A stretch of DNA of 64,000 bases from Triops longicaudatus. Taxonomy: Eukaryota > Arthropoda > Branchiopoda > Notostraca > Triopsidae. The translations under genes were made by a program, and so were the position numbers. The stretch covers positions 62,001-126,000 of the forward strand of contig JAGQDJ010000116.1 in NCBI GenBank assembly GCA_022885665.1. Direction: 5' to 3'. Of the stretch, positions 9,673 to 21,885 are shown piece by piece. Numbering within the stretch: position 1 is the stretch's first letter; the number at the start of each line of letters is the position of its first letter. The notes beneath the pieces are model-generated. The model was not told where the DNA came from. It did not search any database and saw nothing but the letters and a program-made list of their open reading frames with translations.

Positions 9673-12600
9673 TTATGGCTGCGGCGACTTTTTTCTGAAA
9701 AGTTTCTTTGGTTGCAGAAACCAAGACGATTTTGAAGCCCGTCGGTTTTTGCTCAGCGCCGGCGAATTAGGACAACTCCGGGAAAGCTCTTCCGTTTCAC
9801 CGGTACAGTTAGGTGCCTCTGAGCTTTCAGCCTGGCCGTTATTCCTGGAAGGCTCTGCTATATCCATCAACAAACTTTGCCGACAGAGCGCTGACACGGC
9901 ATAAAACTTGGACTGTTTCAGAACGAGGACATTTTCTTGCTCTTTAGGGACTGTCAAAGAATCTCGTAAAAAACACCCCGTTGCTAAGGTGTTCGATTTT
10001 CTTTGAGACGAACGCTTGAGTTGAGTGTGTTGTCCATGCTTTGGAACTGCTCCCGCGCTAGCGGATTTAGAAATTTGCACCTCTGGGCTATTGGAGCGAT
10101 CTATACTTTCTTCACTCGTTGTCGACAATCTGTTATGAGCTGTAGATGCGTTCAAGTTTCTCGGTGACCTTTCGGTGACAGTGGAATGCCGAGAAAACTG
10201 AAAGGCGGAATCTGGCGTAGTGGTCGGCGAAGGGGAGGAACTTTCTAGAGTTAAAAATTCTTCCCTAGCTTTTTTAAGTCTTTCGGCCCGTTCTTTAATG
10301 GCCGGACTGCGAGGCAAATCGGGGACCGCATTAACTTTGCCGCGGTTGCGGTACTTCTGTAGCGTTTCGTCAATAGAAGGATCCAACGGCGAAGTTCGCG
10401 CGAAGAAGCTCGGTGTACGCTCAGGAGACTTACGGACTGACGCAGATGTGGGTTTTGTCTTAGTGAAGAAATTGCACGCATTGCCACTACGGGAACGCAT
10501 AACTCCTGAAGCTACCATTGGATTGCTAACACTAGGTGAGCAAGCAGAAGGACTGGGAGATATGACAGATCCTGCACTCTGAGACTTGCACAAAGCGACC
10601 GGGGCTTGCAAAAAATTACGTTTAGGCTCCACCTTTACGTCCTTTTCTTCTGGCGTTTCCTTCGATGGCGTAACGGGTGTGGCAGGATGTTCGGATGCCT
10701 CCGAGACTGGAGATTCTAGGGTTTTGGGCTCCTTCGGTCGTGTTACTAGGGGCAGAATATTGTTAGAGCTATTATGTTTGGCGTCTTTCCCGGAGTTAGT
10801 CGCTTTAGCGTTGTATTTGGCTATCATACGTTTGATATTGGGCGCGGTTTCCCTTACTGTCAGTTTTTGGTCAATTTGAGAGTTCACCGATAAAGTGGGC
10901 AAAGGCGAGGGCGGTTGAGGTGACGGAGTCCAATTTTTCAACTCCTCACTAGACGTAGTGGAGTCTCGTTCGCTTGGAATTGTTCGTGAAACCGATTTCT
11001 TGCGCCATGGTGTGGGATCGGAGCGGTCACAACCCTCGGAGTTGTTTGCTTCGCTAGTGACTTGAATTGTCGGAAAAAGTGGACTAGAAGGCACAATTGT
11101 GGAAGGCGAGTCAGGACTTTCTGGCGATGACGTCTTCCGTTGTTTTCGCCATGGAATTTTAGATGGGCTAGTTGGTTCCGTAGGGGATGGTGGGATGGCA
11201 GGGGAGATTTTAATGATGGCTGGTCCTTGACCTGATACAGGCGTTTGATAAAATATGGCTCGCTGTGTAGGAACGATCACGTTTCGGAGAACAGATGGGT
11301 CAACTTGGATTTCTGCCGGCGGGAGCTCTCTTTCGGTAGGTTGAGGAATAATATGATACATAGTTGAAGCTACGTACAAAAATTAAGTTTTAGTTGTGTG
11401 ATTAAAATATGTGTTGAAATGTCAAGAATAAGGTTACTAGCAGGCGGCTCCAAACGCAGAAGCTCCTCTTGCAGCTCTTGGACTTTGTTGGATAATTCCA
11501 CCGATAAATTTTGGTCCAAGGGACTATAATTCCTGCTGGCGTTGCACTCTGTTGGACTATGACTAATAGCCTCAATCCTTTCGGTGACTGCTTTCTCAAG
11601 TTCTTGAGCCTAAGCAACGTAGAATATTTGGGCTTGTTATATTATTCACTCGTTTTTCTTTGCTTTCTTATTTACGTGTGAAATGAGCTCAGAAGACAGG
11701 GTTTGTATTCGAGCTAAAGCAGAAGGATCTGTTGTACGATCTCCAGGGACTTCTCCGTCTGTATTACTTCCCGCAAACGATTCTTCGGACACTGTCACTG
11801 GAATTTTGTGGCTAACGATTTCTAATTCTTTCATTTTCTGGACTAATTGTTGAGCGAGAGACGATTGTTTCTGTACATGTTGCTCGAAAAACGACTAAAA
11901 ACGATTTCGGTTTTAATTCGCGTTCATAAACGTCTACAGAAGTGAAATTATACCTGCAATTGTTGTTTCTCAGCCTTCAGTCGATCACCGTGCTCCTGCA
12001 AAGTTGCAATTCTCAGTTTCAAGTCTTTTACAAGGCTTTCTGCCTCTTGGTTTTTTAATTCTTTCTCGAACTCTTTTTTAACACTCGATTCGCGCTCTCG
12101 CAGACGACCCGTAGTGTCTTCGATTCCCGCCATGGTTCCTTCCAGTGACGTCATTTGGGATTCTAGATTCCTGTGGTATTTTTTTTTTTTTTTAAAAAAA
12201 AAAAAAAACTATTAATCTCTTCTCTCTGTGTCATGAAAATATGTGCCTATAGATAGCTTCTTGGTCCCGAAGTGAGTTTAACAGAGCCATGTTCTCTTGC
12301 AAAAGTTGGTAACTTGCATGGGTCCGAATTGACTGACTGCGTTGAACGTGACTGGATGAGTCTCCCAGTCTAACAAAGTTCAATTAATGAAAGCTCAACG
12401 CTGATAAGTTTCTAGACTCTTACGCTGACATACACGTAGAGTTCCTCTTCGATTCCCATTCGCTAGAGGAGCCTAGTTCGTCTGGTGTTTGATTATCCCG
12501 GTATCTTTGCACTTGCCATTCAGATTGAATCTCCCGCTCTTTGCCTTTGAATTCTGCAAGTCAAACAAGGAGTTTTAGTGTCACGATATAGGCTATGTAA

Positions 12601-15600
12601 ACAAGATGCGATTTACCTTTGATTTTCTTGGTACTTTGGTCATAATCAAAACCGGTTTCGTTCAGCGATAAACTGGAAGGCTGGCTGTGAACACTCGGAC
12701 TTGTTAAATCGGCTAAACTACCTTCCGATTTCGAGCGAATTAAAGATTTGGTCTTGGGTCGCACGTTGCGTGGCGGCTGTTCAGTAACGACGTGCTGAGG
12801 GTCCAATAATGCGATAGTCGAGGCTTCAGGCCTAATGCCACGTTGTTCTTCCCATTCCCATAGCTTCTTCGTAAACTGATGCGAAATCCCTTCAAACCGA
12901 AATTCACCCGTGGACGTTTTGATACAAATTTCCTTATGCAGCTGCGGTTGCTTCATGGCTTGCCGCATTTTCTCCAGCCTTTTTGTAAGAAATGCTTTTC
13001 CATTATTTGCGAATCACATTTTACAGAATAACCATTACGTAATCAATTGCAAAAAAAAAGATTTTAAAAAAAAAATGAAATAAAATTTTTGTTTTATTGA
13101 AGTTGTAAATAAAAAAGAGTAAACAGTTATTACTTTAAAAGTAAAGAAGGGTTGTTGGAAACTTTCTTCGCTTACCGCATTTCCCGTTCAATATATTTCT
13201 CTCTTTCGCGCTCGAGTCGTTGTTTTTCTTTTTCGATTTTCTGGAGCTCCTTCTCTAACCACTGCAGATCTTTATCCTTCTGTTTTTCCCTGTAAACGAT
13301 ATCCGTTTTCTGTTTGACTGCGGACTGTCTCTCGCAAGCAATTTCATCCTTCGACGATTTGTTTGGTTTCGTTTTGCGACGCTGTTGGCTCGCTGAGCCC
13401 TTCCGGTCTAATTTCGGACTTGCTGGTTTACCCAAATGAACGCCGCTGGCCTTAATCTTTTCCCATTCTTGCAACTTGCGCTTAAACTCCTCGGGTAAGC
13501 CTTCCACCGCTTGATCAGGCTTGCCCACCGTGCTCGGAGGATGAGTTTTACGGTTCTCCCATTCTGCTAGTTTCTTCTTAAAGTCGGGAGGCAACTGCTC
13601 GATCGACGCTTTACTTTTCTCCTTGGAGTTGTCCCTTGACCCTGCCTGTGTACCGGTGCAAGTGCTGGCTTTCGTCTGGCACTTGGGGTCTTGTTTCATC
13701 TTTTCCCAGTCCCGCAACTTTTTACGAAATTCAGGCGGCAGGTCATCTGTCGCGGACTCGGCATTGAGTAATAACGAGGCGCGCTGTTTGTTCAGTGGCT
13801 CAGCCTTCTTGGCAAACTCGGGGGCAAGATTAGTCACGGTTTCTTTGGCTACGCTCTGAAATAATGGCGTCACCACTGGAATGAGTTCGGGTTCAATGGA
13901 TCTCGGTTGCGTTAAGGCCTGCACAAATTCTTCTTTGCGCTCCTTCAAATCAGAAGGGGAAATGGAGTTGGATTCGCGGGCATCGGTCGGCGACGGATCA
14001 CGGGATGCGTCACTGTCTGTTGTGCAAGCCATGGGCTCCGCTAAGGAACAAAACATCACAGAACCCCTTTTAATGATCTCTGATGGTATTGTCCTAGTCA
14101 ACACAATCATCCTGTGCTAAAGAAAACGTGGGTTAACTGAGCCTGTGTTTAGTTGGTAGACAATAAAACCTCGCCATAACGAACGTTCTAGAGAATAGCA
14201 CCATTCATTGTATACAAATTTAGGTATATCTGAATTCTGTGTATTTGAAACTCGGCACATTCGAAAACTGCGCCAAGAAAAAGCTACTTGTCTTAGAGAA
14301 CCCTAATAATGGAAACGGGTATAATTGGTGTGCGATGAAAAATAATGCCTGTTTGTGTTCTCAAGCAATTCGGTCGGCCCCTGGTTTGTTTTTGTCGTTG
14401 TTAGGTCGATGACAGAATTTAAATTCACGAAGTTGCACCCTCTTTTGACAAGCGGCCTTCCACCGTGTTCTAGGCGATATAACGCAAACTTGACTCACAG
14501 TTTACCGTTGTTTTGTTTGAATCAGAAATGTCTTTTGGCACGAGAACGCCAAGCATTCAGCCTACTTCCGGCGGAATTATTAGCGAGATTTTTCCCCATT
14601 AGTGAAAGTCTGTCCTATGAAATTTTTTACATGGGGTTATGTAGTTATATGGAGAATATGTTTTTTTATTTGGTTCTATATTCATCCAGATAGACTTTTT
14701 TTCGCCACCTCTGGACTTGGTCCGTAACGACACAGCCAGTAATATAAGGGTGTTTTCCACACGCTATCATTGAATACACTATCCACAATCCGATTCCTAA
14801 AGTCACACCTTGACGACAGGAGTCCCTATCCAAAGCGCCAGATAGAGGGATGACAGCAGGCTTTCAGATTGGTTTGAATTGTTGCGATCTCCCTGCAATC
14901 AAGCGTTTTGGCGTTCTAATCCTGCCCTCAGGTGCGAATATGTAGTTTGATTGTGGTTAGCGCATTCGGTGACAGCGTGTGCAAACCAAGCTGGACCACG
15001 CTAGACAATTCTGCCAACTTTGGCGGGTGCTGATAAAGCTGTATCTCCAGAAATTAACTTGTAAGAAAAACTGCGTATATAATTTCGGAATCAAAGTGTT
15101 AAATCTCATTCGGTTTGTTGGTTTAAAAGACAACCGACATTGCACTTGCTATGTATTGCGCTCTTTGACTGTCAAAGAGTGTTAAACCTGTTGTAGAGTT
15201 TCGCTTTGTTTGTGCTTGTGCTGGCGAGTTCTAAGGGAATTCTAAGATAATAGCGAATCAAAAACAAAAGTTGGGCACCCGAAATACAACCGTCATTTAG
15301 TTGTAAACCGACCTAGGTAAAACCAAGTGCTTATTATGTACGTTAGTAATTACGTGCAGATAGTAATACTCTAATGATGTTACACATTTTCATCCATCAC
15401 ATTGTTGAACCCGGATTAGTTCTTTGGCGTCGATTAAGGGTTTGGTCTTGATACTACGTACATATTGAGTTGGGTGGACGTGGCATTCAAAACACTGCGT
15501 TATCGCTCCAGATGTAATTTACCTGAAAGAAGATTTTCATCGAAAGTGAACGTCTGAAGCTTGCTGGGGCTTGAAGGAACAGACCGGGCTTGTCTCGAGT

Positions 15601-17822
15601 CTCTTTTTGTACTTAGGAACGCTTTTTTTACCCTGGACCATTTAGTATGCGGGGATCTCCTATAACCCGTAGCTGATGACATCGGAGCGGCCTCTAAAGT
15701 GCACTGAATATAGCCAACGGGGAAAAAATAGAAGAAAAACAAAGAAGGAGATGTAAGCCATTTGTTTTCCTGTGAAATGGGTGAAAATAAATAGATTTCT
15801 AGTCTTGTTTCGAAGTTTACCACACGTGCTTTGCTGAGAAGGGCTGGCGGGGAGTAGTCTTTTGGGGGATGATCCCGTTCTACGTCTGTGGCTAGGCTTG
15901 ATGAGGTGCTGACTGAAGTCACGTTGGCCAGTGCTGCCTTCGGAGTTTCCCCGACAACGCGAGGCAGAAATTTAGGCACGGCTATTGCGTCTGATCCTTG
16001 CAGTGAAGGGCCTTCTAACGAAGGAAGGTCAGGTGTTTCTTCGGATGGGACCGAGATTGTCAAGCAGGGTTTTTGCCGTTTTGATGAAGCACCCGAAACA
16101 TCTGCTGGCGGCGCTGCGTGCTGCTCCAACGTGTTACTACCTGTCTCCATTTTTTCTTGCTCGGGTTCTTCTTCGAAAGATGGCTCATCGGGGTATTTCC
16201 ACATATCCAGCGACGGGTCGAATTCTTTCGAGACAGGCATATATTTCTCCTCATGACGAAACTGAGTTTTTGATAACCAGAGCTCTGCTTCGCCTTCGAA
16301 GCCTACGGAGTTGGGACGGTGGTTGGGAGACACGTGATGAGGGCGGGAAGCTATGTCAGTTTCACATATCTTGGAGCCCATTCGGGAGGAGGGGAGTATC
16401 CCAAAGCCTAACGTGGAAGCCCGCCTATGGTGGGAAGTCGCTCCTGTAGGGGAAAAAAGGGAGAAAAACAGTGGATGATGCACTAAAAAGGTATTATTAC
16501 AGAAACACCATAAAAATAGTTTTGTGGTGTTCGGGAAAGATATGTAAAAATTCATATCCCAGCCTGTTTTTACCGAGAGCTTCCTGGGCTTCGGCCAGAC
16601 TTTTTAAAATCTCCGATTCCAAGAGACAGATCGACGACGACGAAGAAGACGATGACGACATCCCGGCTGCCGTTTCAGGACCATCGGGTAATTCTTCTAG
16701 ATCAGCGTCAAGCTTACTGATTCCGTCTGATTTGGACACATCTGGCAGTGCGGTGGCATTCATATTAATCTTGTCGCTGTCACCTGCGGCTTTTGGAGGT
16801 TTGTACACCATTTCTTGGGGTCTTTCCCAGCCAAAAGCCTCTTTGACTCGGGTCCATTTCGAGACTTTCGCTTTGCTGCGTACCGCCATAGCCGGCAAGG
16901 CGGAAGACATAAGTTCTGTCGAAACCGTCGGCCCTTCTTCTGGCACGACACTAGGGTTGGCTGACAACGCGTTGGAAGCACGTGGGTTATTTGCAGGGTC
17001 ATCGTAACCCACGGACTTACTCCGCTGACGGTACTTCATGAGCGAGGGCTTCTTAAACCTCATGTGCGAGTGTTTCGGCTTGTGGCTTCGTTCGGCTACG
17101 ACGTAAGTCGCTTGCAGAGATTGCATAGCAATAGCACTCTCGACCAAGTTCGTCGGCGTGAGCAGTTCCGCTTCCGCTTCCATGCATTCTTCCATGGCGA
17201 CAGCATGCTGCCGCACTAACTGCGGTAAGCACGCATTACGGCTTTTGCTGGCGCTTTCCAGTGCGGCGTAGTCCACATCCAGCGAATCCGAGCTGCATTT
17301 GCGAACACTGCGGCTGCTGTTGTCGTCCAAGCCGAGCTGCAAGTCACGGTGCATTTCCTGTAATGTTTTCATATCTTCCAGATACTGCACGCGGCGTTGT
17401 AACTTCACGTTTTGGTCGCGCAACTCACCCAGTTGCTCCATCAGTTTGCAAAGATTGTCCAAGTGGTCCAAACCGACCTTGGCACTGGAAGTGTCAGGCT
17501 TACTCTTTTTGGGGCCTTTAGAAGGGTTCATCATGGGTTCCTCACCGGGCGTTTTCGTTTTATCACTGCCATGAAGCGAATAGAGCATGTAGTCCAAAAA
17601 TTCACTCTCCTGTTGCCAAACAGCTGACAGTTCTTTTTCCGGGTCCGTCTGTGGAACAGTGTCAGCCGCAGTCGCGAGACTAGTTAACTCTTGTGCATTA
17701 CAAGCGATGGCGGGCTCTTCTTCTAAAATATCGAACACCACAAAATTGCCCGAAACTTCCGCGGCAACATTCACGACTGGCATCTCCTCACTTTCCATTG
17801 TGCTCTTTGTCGTATCTTCCAT
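9673..17822 (-). CDS. Large coiled-coil scaffold-like protein with FxKKLxxWE repeats (unidentified)
   Basis: A very long gene (about 2,000 residues) that I cannot assign to a named family. Exons chain in frame from 16574-17822 (start MEDTTKSTMESE) through 15821-16443, 15523-15703, 13176-14040 and one ending at 12978, then several short ones to a long last exon (about 9673-11379). N-terminal part: coiled coil NLCKLMEQLGELRDQNVKLQ and two copies of a KW-[TS]-RVK-x-AF motif (KWTRVKEAFGWE, KWSRVKKAF). Middle: about five copies of F-x-KKL-x-x-WE (e.g. LPPEFRKKLRDWEKMK, LPPDFKKKLAEWENRK, QFTKKLWEWEEQR). These are followed by a charged helix and further coiled coils (about 11650-12170). The C-terminal part is Ser/Pro-rich and disordered, ending KKLFRKKSPQP. 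This suggests a cytoskeletal or membrane-cortex adaptor, which is inference only. The 1.5-kb intron at 14041-15522 is the longest. Confidence 0.7.
12179..12208. repeat. T15A15 homopolymer palindrome
   Basis: Fifteen T followed directly by fifteen A inside an intron of the coiled-coil gene. A related T15A10 tract is at 23832-23856. It is self-complementary and prone to polymerase slippage, so its length may be inexact. Confidence 0.8.
14041..15522 (-). other. Long intron of the coiled-coil gene, with a pogo/Tigger-like end
   Basis: The intron between in-frame exons 15523-15703 and 13176-14040 (phase 1 at both sides). No supported coding sequence lies inside it. Near 14166 the stretch AAACCTCGCCATAACGAAC resembles the terminal sequence of pogo/Tigger-type elements and the MITE at 51.5 kb, but I see no second end. 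Confidence 0.5.
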
Positions 17823-18324
17823 GATGAAACAACAAAGAAGATAGTCCCTTTCGGTGAACTTTCACTGGGTCACTACTGTACCGGATCTTGACGTCCTTCG
17901 ATGTACAAAGATTTGGCGAATGATGTTTACATATTGTTCAAAATTTGAGTGCGAGGTGGTGGAAGGGCAACACACGTCCGCGAAGTCTGGAAGTAGAGTG
18001 GCTCTTTTCTTGGCTTGGCCTTCTCTCACCCAGCAGTTAAAAATAGAGCGCTATATGTGTACGTTGGACTGTGAAGGAATCTTTAATGAACGAGGTCATA
18101 AGGACAGAAGAAATTACTTTCCGAGACCCTTTTTTTAACAGGCCTAATTAAGAAGATGGTAGAGAAAAGTTCTCAAAACAAGAACGGCAACTTTCATGGG
18201 AAGAAAAGAAACATTCACGTTTTATATTCAACATCTTTACAAATAGAGAAGGCAGGAATAAAAGATTTCCTGTTGCTACAAATATGCGGTATTTGACAGT
18301 ATGTTCGGCACAAGAATTTCTACT

Positions 18325-20802
18325 TTAAGCTTCCGTACTCTCGTAACTATTAGTATCGCTGGAGAAACTTGAACGGTCGGCTTCGGGGTCATCATAAACG
18401 TGTATGGGATTGGTGTAATAAGCACTGCTTTCTGCATCTTCTGTGGAAGTCAATGGGACTGATTTCGTGGGAATTTCGCACTGCGGAGACCCATCGCTCG
18501 AATCCTGTCGTAAGTCGCTCTGGGTATTGACGCAGACAGGGCCAGTGACGCTTTCGCTAACGGGATTGTCTGCTACTGTTGATAACGTCATTCGCCTTGC
18601 TGTGTTGTCAGTGTTGCTGTGAGCATGGGTTTGTCTCGTCTCCGATTGAAAGTTATACTTTTCAAAAATGCGGTTGAACAGCCGTAACACTTGCTGTCGT
18701 ACCTTAAAAATATTTGTAGATTGTGGAGAGTTTTAAGGACTTACGAAATTACTTCTATGTTGAGATAGCAGTAAACTAATGTTACTACGAAACCTTGGAG
18801 CCCATCAACCAGGTATGCTATGAAGTAGTAAGTTTGTTCAACGTAGCAGTCGTCAATGTCCGGTTTGACTCCAGTGACAAGAAATTGAACGCCAAAAATA
18901 GGGATAAGAATGACGGTAGCTTTCACCATTTTTCTGTCAGGCAAGACTTTGAGTAATCATAATTCTTCCTTACCATTCCTTACCGAATGTGAGTGGAATT
19001 ATCCGTATTCACGGCACGCAATTTCGTGTAAAGGACTCGGATTATGTCCACCAAGAGCAGGAGATTAACCTAGATTTAGACAAAAATGACGCTAGTGTTT
19101 GACAGGGGTCTCTAAAATTTCGAAATATGTTCCCCCGTCTCCTATTTATACGTTACAATTAAAGTGGCCACTCGCGGAGCGTCTACTATCCAAATCAGGT
19201 GACCGCCGTCTGGTTGAGACAGCCAGCAAACAAAATCGCTAACTTGGGACATGGCAATTGCCCACGACACGGTAGGAACAAAGGATCCAGCTGTTTTTGG
19301 TTACACACATCAGGATGTAGGCTCTTTTGACAACTGTTTTCTAATCAAATCATTACCCCAGCCGATCAAGTAAAACGTAAGGGTGCGTTGCTTTTCTTGA
19401 AACGCGGCTGCAATTGTCCGGTGCAGGTACAATCCTTCGCATAACATCCAAGCGAAGACAGCCATTGTGGCATACTTATCTAGCCACACCAGAGTTTTAC
19501 ACCCTGGTGTGTTCCGAGCAATGGGGGTACTTGCCTATAGAGATTTTATTTTGAGAATTATTGTGACGTTTTTATGCCTGCTCGAGAATTTACGGGGTCG
19601 GTAGCTTCCAGCTCGCCCAAAACCAGAATAGACTTCAGGAGAATGACAGACAAGTTGTGGAAAATTAAAGCCATTATGAGATTTCGGTGAATAATGAAAC
19701 GCTGATTTTTCAGTGATCTACAATTCACGATTAATAAAAAGAGCTCATGACTTCACTGTTTTCGGATTATTGAAGCAGTTTTTCTGAAGTACCGAAAATA
19801 AAAGAAGATGGCTAAGGCAGGGAGTGACGTCACTAGCGACACGGAGTGCATGGCAATATGGAAATTAGTCCGTTGAATTACGTAATTGTTGATGCTGCAG
19901 CTCGTGTAATCGGTATGTTCATCTCGACGGTTCTGCACAACGTCATAATACCATTCACCAGTCGAAAGACATTCTTTCCGCGCGTAAGCTGATGATCCAT
20001 ATTTTATTAGGCAGACGTTTTGCAATGGGAGCATGAGTACTTCGACATGTTGGTTGGTCTGACGAGTAGATATACCAAGGGCAGCGCACTTTTTGATTAC
20101 TGTAAGACGGCGCGTCTGACCAGCAAAGCCAACCGTCCCAAGTTCGCGGACAAAAATGTTTAAACACTGAAAAAGGAAATAAACAAACAACATACAATCT
20201 GTAAAAAAAGAAAAGGAGGTATACTTTTTGTTTCATTTAACATCCTGTCACAGCAGAGTTCAGCGTCTTCGCAGCAAGATAACCACTTCTGCGTTTCACT
20301 TTCCCCGCCAAGAAAAGTTGACTCAACTAAGGCGACAACTTCTTCGTTGTTTCGATCAAAAGGTATGCCAGTATTGTTAATGGCCATGCTATTTAAGCCA
20401 TTTATTATTTCGAGGTTTCTTGCTTTATTTGTCATTTACTAGGGAATGATGAATGTTTGGTTTCCGCGTGTTACTGAATGAGGTCCCACACGTAAATATT
20501 TCCCGTCAACCATTCGGTATGGGGGCGTATACATGTAACACCATGCGCAAGTGACTTGTGGGAAAAGATCCAATGGGTAGTACACATTATCTCGATAGCG
20601 ACATGTAAGGTCGCGTGTAATTACGTCGTTAACTTTGTCACTATTTTTCACACTCCAAAATCTTGGGCTTTGACAGCTGACAATGGTAATTTGTATCTGT
20701 AAAAAAAAACACAAGTCTTCAATCAAACGAAATATACTCTACGTATATTACTAGAATAAGGACGCACAATATTGTCAATGATCCCACTTTCAGAAATCCC
20801 AT
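18325..20802 (-). CDS. Class B (secretin-family) neuropeptide GPCR
   Basis: Peptide-hormone receptor signalling through G proteins at the plasma membrane. The likely start at 20802 gives a signal peptide (MGFLKVGSLTILCVLILV). The hormone-receptor domain includes WLSCCEDAELCCDRM and CPRTWDGWLCWSDAP; a roughly 58-bp intron then joins to YARKECLSTGEWYYD. TM1 is near 19790, TM2 has IIHRNL, and TM3 is WMLCEGLYLHRTIAAAF. TM4 ends YLIGWG, ECL2 has CWLS, TM5 is NLLLLVDIIRVLYTKL, TM6 is KATVILIPIFGVQFL, and TM7 has LQGFVVTLVYCYLNIEV. All are class B hallmarks. The C-tail (18325-18690) is Ser/Thr-rich. An extra N-terminal exon (about 20440-20700) is Cys-containing but unusual. Calcitonin/DH31-, PDF- and related receptors are possible; I cannot pick the ligand. 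Confidence 0.82.
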
Positions 20803-21885
20803 GTTGCCTAAAAGGATTACACGAATGAAATGGCTACATTGTAGGAAGCTTCCCCCTCGTATCACGATTTTGATAACATTCTCTCGTAATCGCAAACATG
20901 GCTGATTAGCATTGTTTCCATGTTTTTTAATCTGATCATTGAAATATTATAATTTAACGTAAATTTTCAAATCAATGACGCGATAAGGTCGCATTTTGCG
21001 CGAAAGGTTGAATAAAAACTGAAGTGCTATCCTTCGCGTGCCTGTGACAGTGATTTTCGAGAAGCGAAAAGATCGAGTGGAAATACCTGGACGTAACACG
21101 GCATTATGCATGTGTGGCACCAGTGGCATTCTTATTCAACTAAACTATGCAAGAACGTGCACAATCATCGCTTAATTTTCGAAAGTATTACTTCATCAGC
21201 TCTCACTGGAAACGCGGAATAAGAATTACCTGGAAAAATATTACTAATCTTGTATGGGTGACGATAGAATAGCGTGAAGTATGTAACATACATATCATAC
21301 GATTTTTCAATAAAGAAGTATAAATATAGGAAGTTTTAACTTCCTTTTTAACACCATACCTTTGCCGTACTATTTGCAATATGACATTTTTTGGGGGAAA
21401 CGCGACATGATAAGATTCAAGCTCCCACACATCAACAGTTTGTTGGATACACGTTTGTCCTAAATTGAACAAAGTTAGTTCATTTCTAGAATTCGGGCGA
21501 CGTATGGAGTTGCCCAGGAATTTCTGCCATCGTGATTGTAACTCCCATTTCGTTAAAGGAACTGCTCTTGAATAGAATGGGGCAATGGAGTTGGTGGTTT
21601 TCTTTTTCGGCCTCACAGGGCTTACATTTGCCCATTCAAGCAAGAAAAGATTATAATTTCAATAAGGAACACTGCTAATATATTTAAGTACTCTTAAGCT
21701 TAAACTAAATTTGAGTGTAGAAAACAGCGCGAATGTAACTCCTGCACAAAACCAATCAGATCCAACATGTAAAAGAGTTTTGAAAATGGGCTTTTAATAT
21801 ACTTCACAAAAATGCGAGAACGATTCATAGTTGGTACATACAATCGCGATTTAATATTCGATTCAACGCACGAACGTACGTCCAA

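Noticed and set aside
10220..10879. Plus-strand open frames opposite the coiled-coil gene
   Set aside because: Shadows of the minus-strand coding exon; no independent motifs.
19950..20160. Apparent frameshift in the GPCR hormone-receptor domain
   Set aside because: A GT-AG intron of about 58 bp (phase 1) restores the expected CP...ARKECLSTGEW order, so a pseudogene call is not needed.
21203..21643. 146-residue minus-strand open frame
   Set aside because: No recognisable domain, no splice partners or signal peptide; composition looks random.
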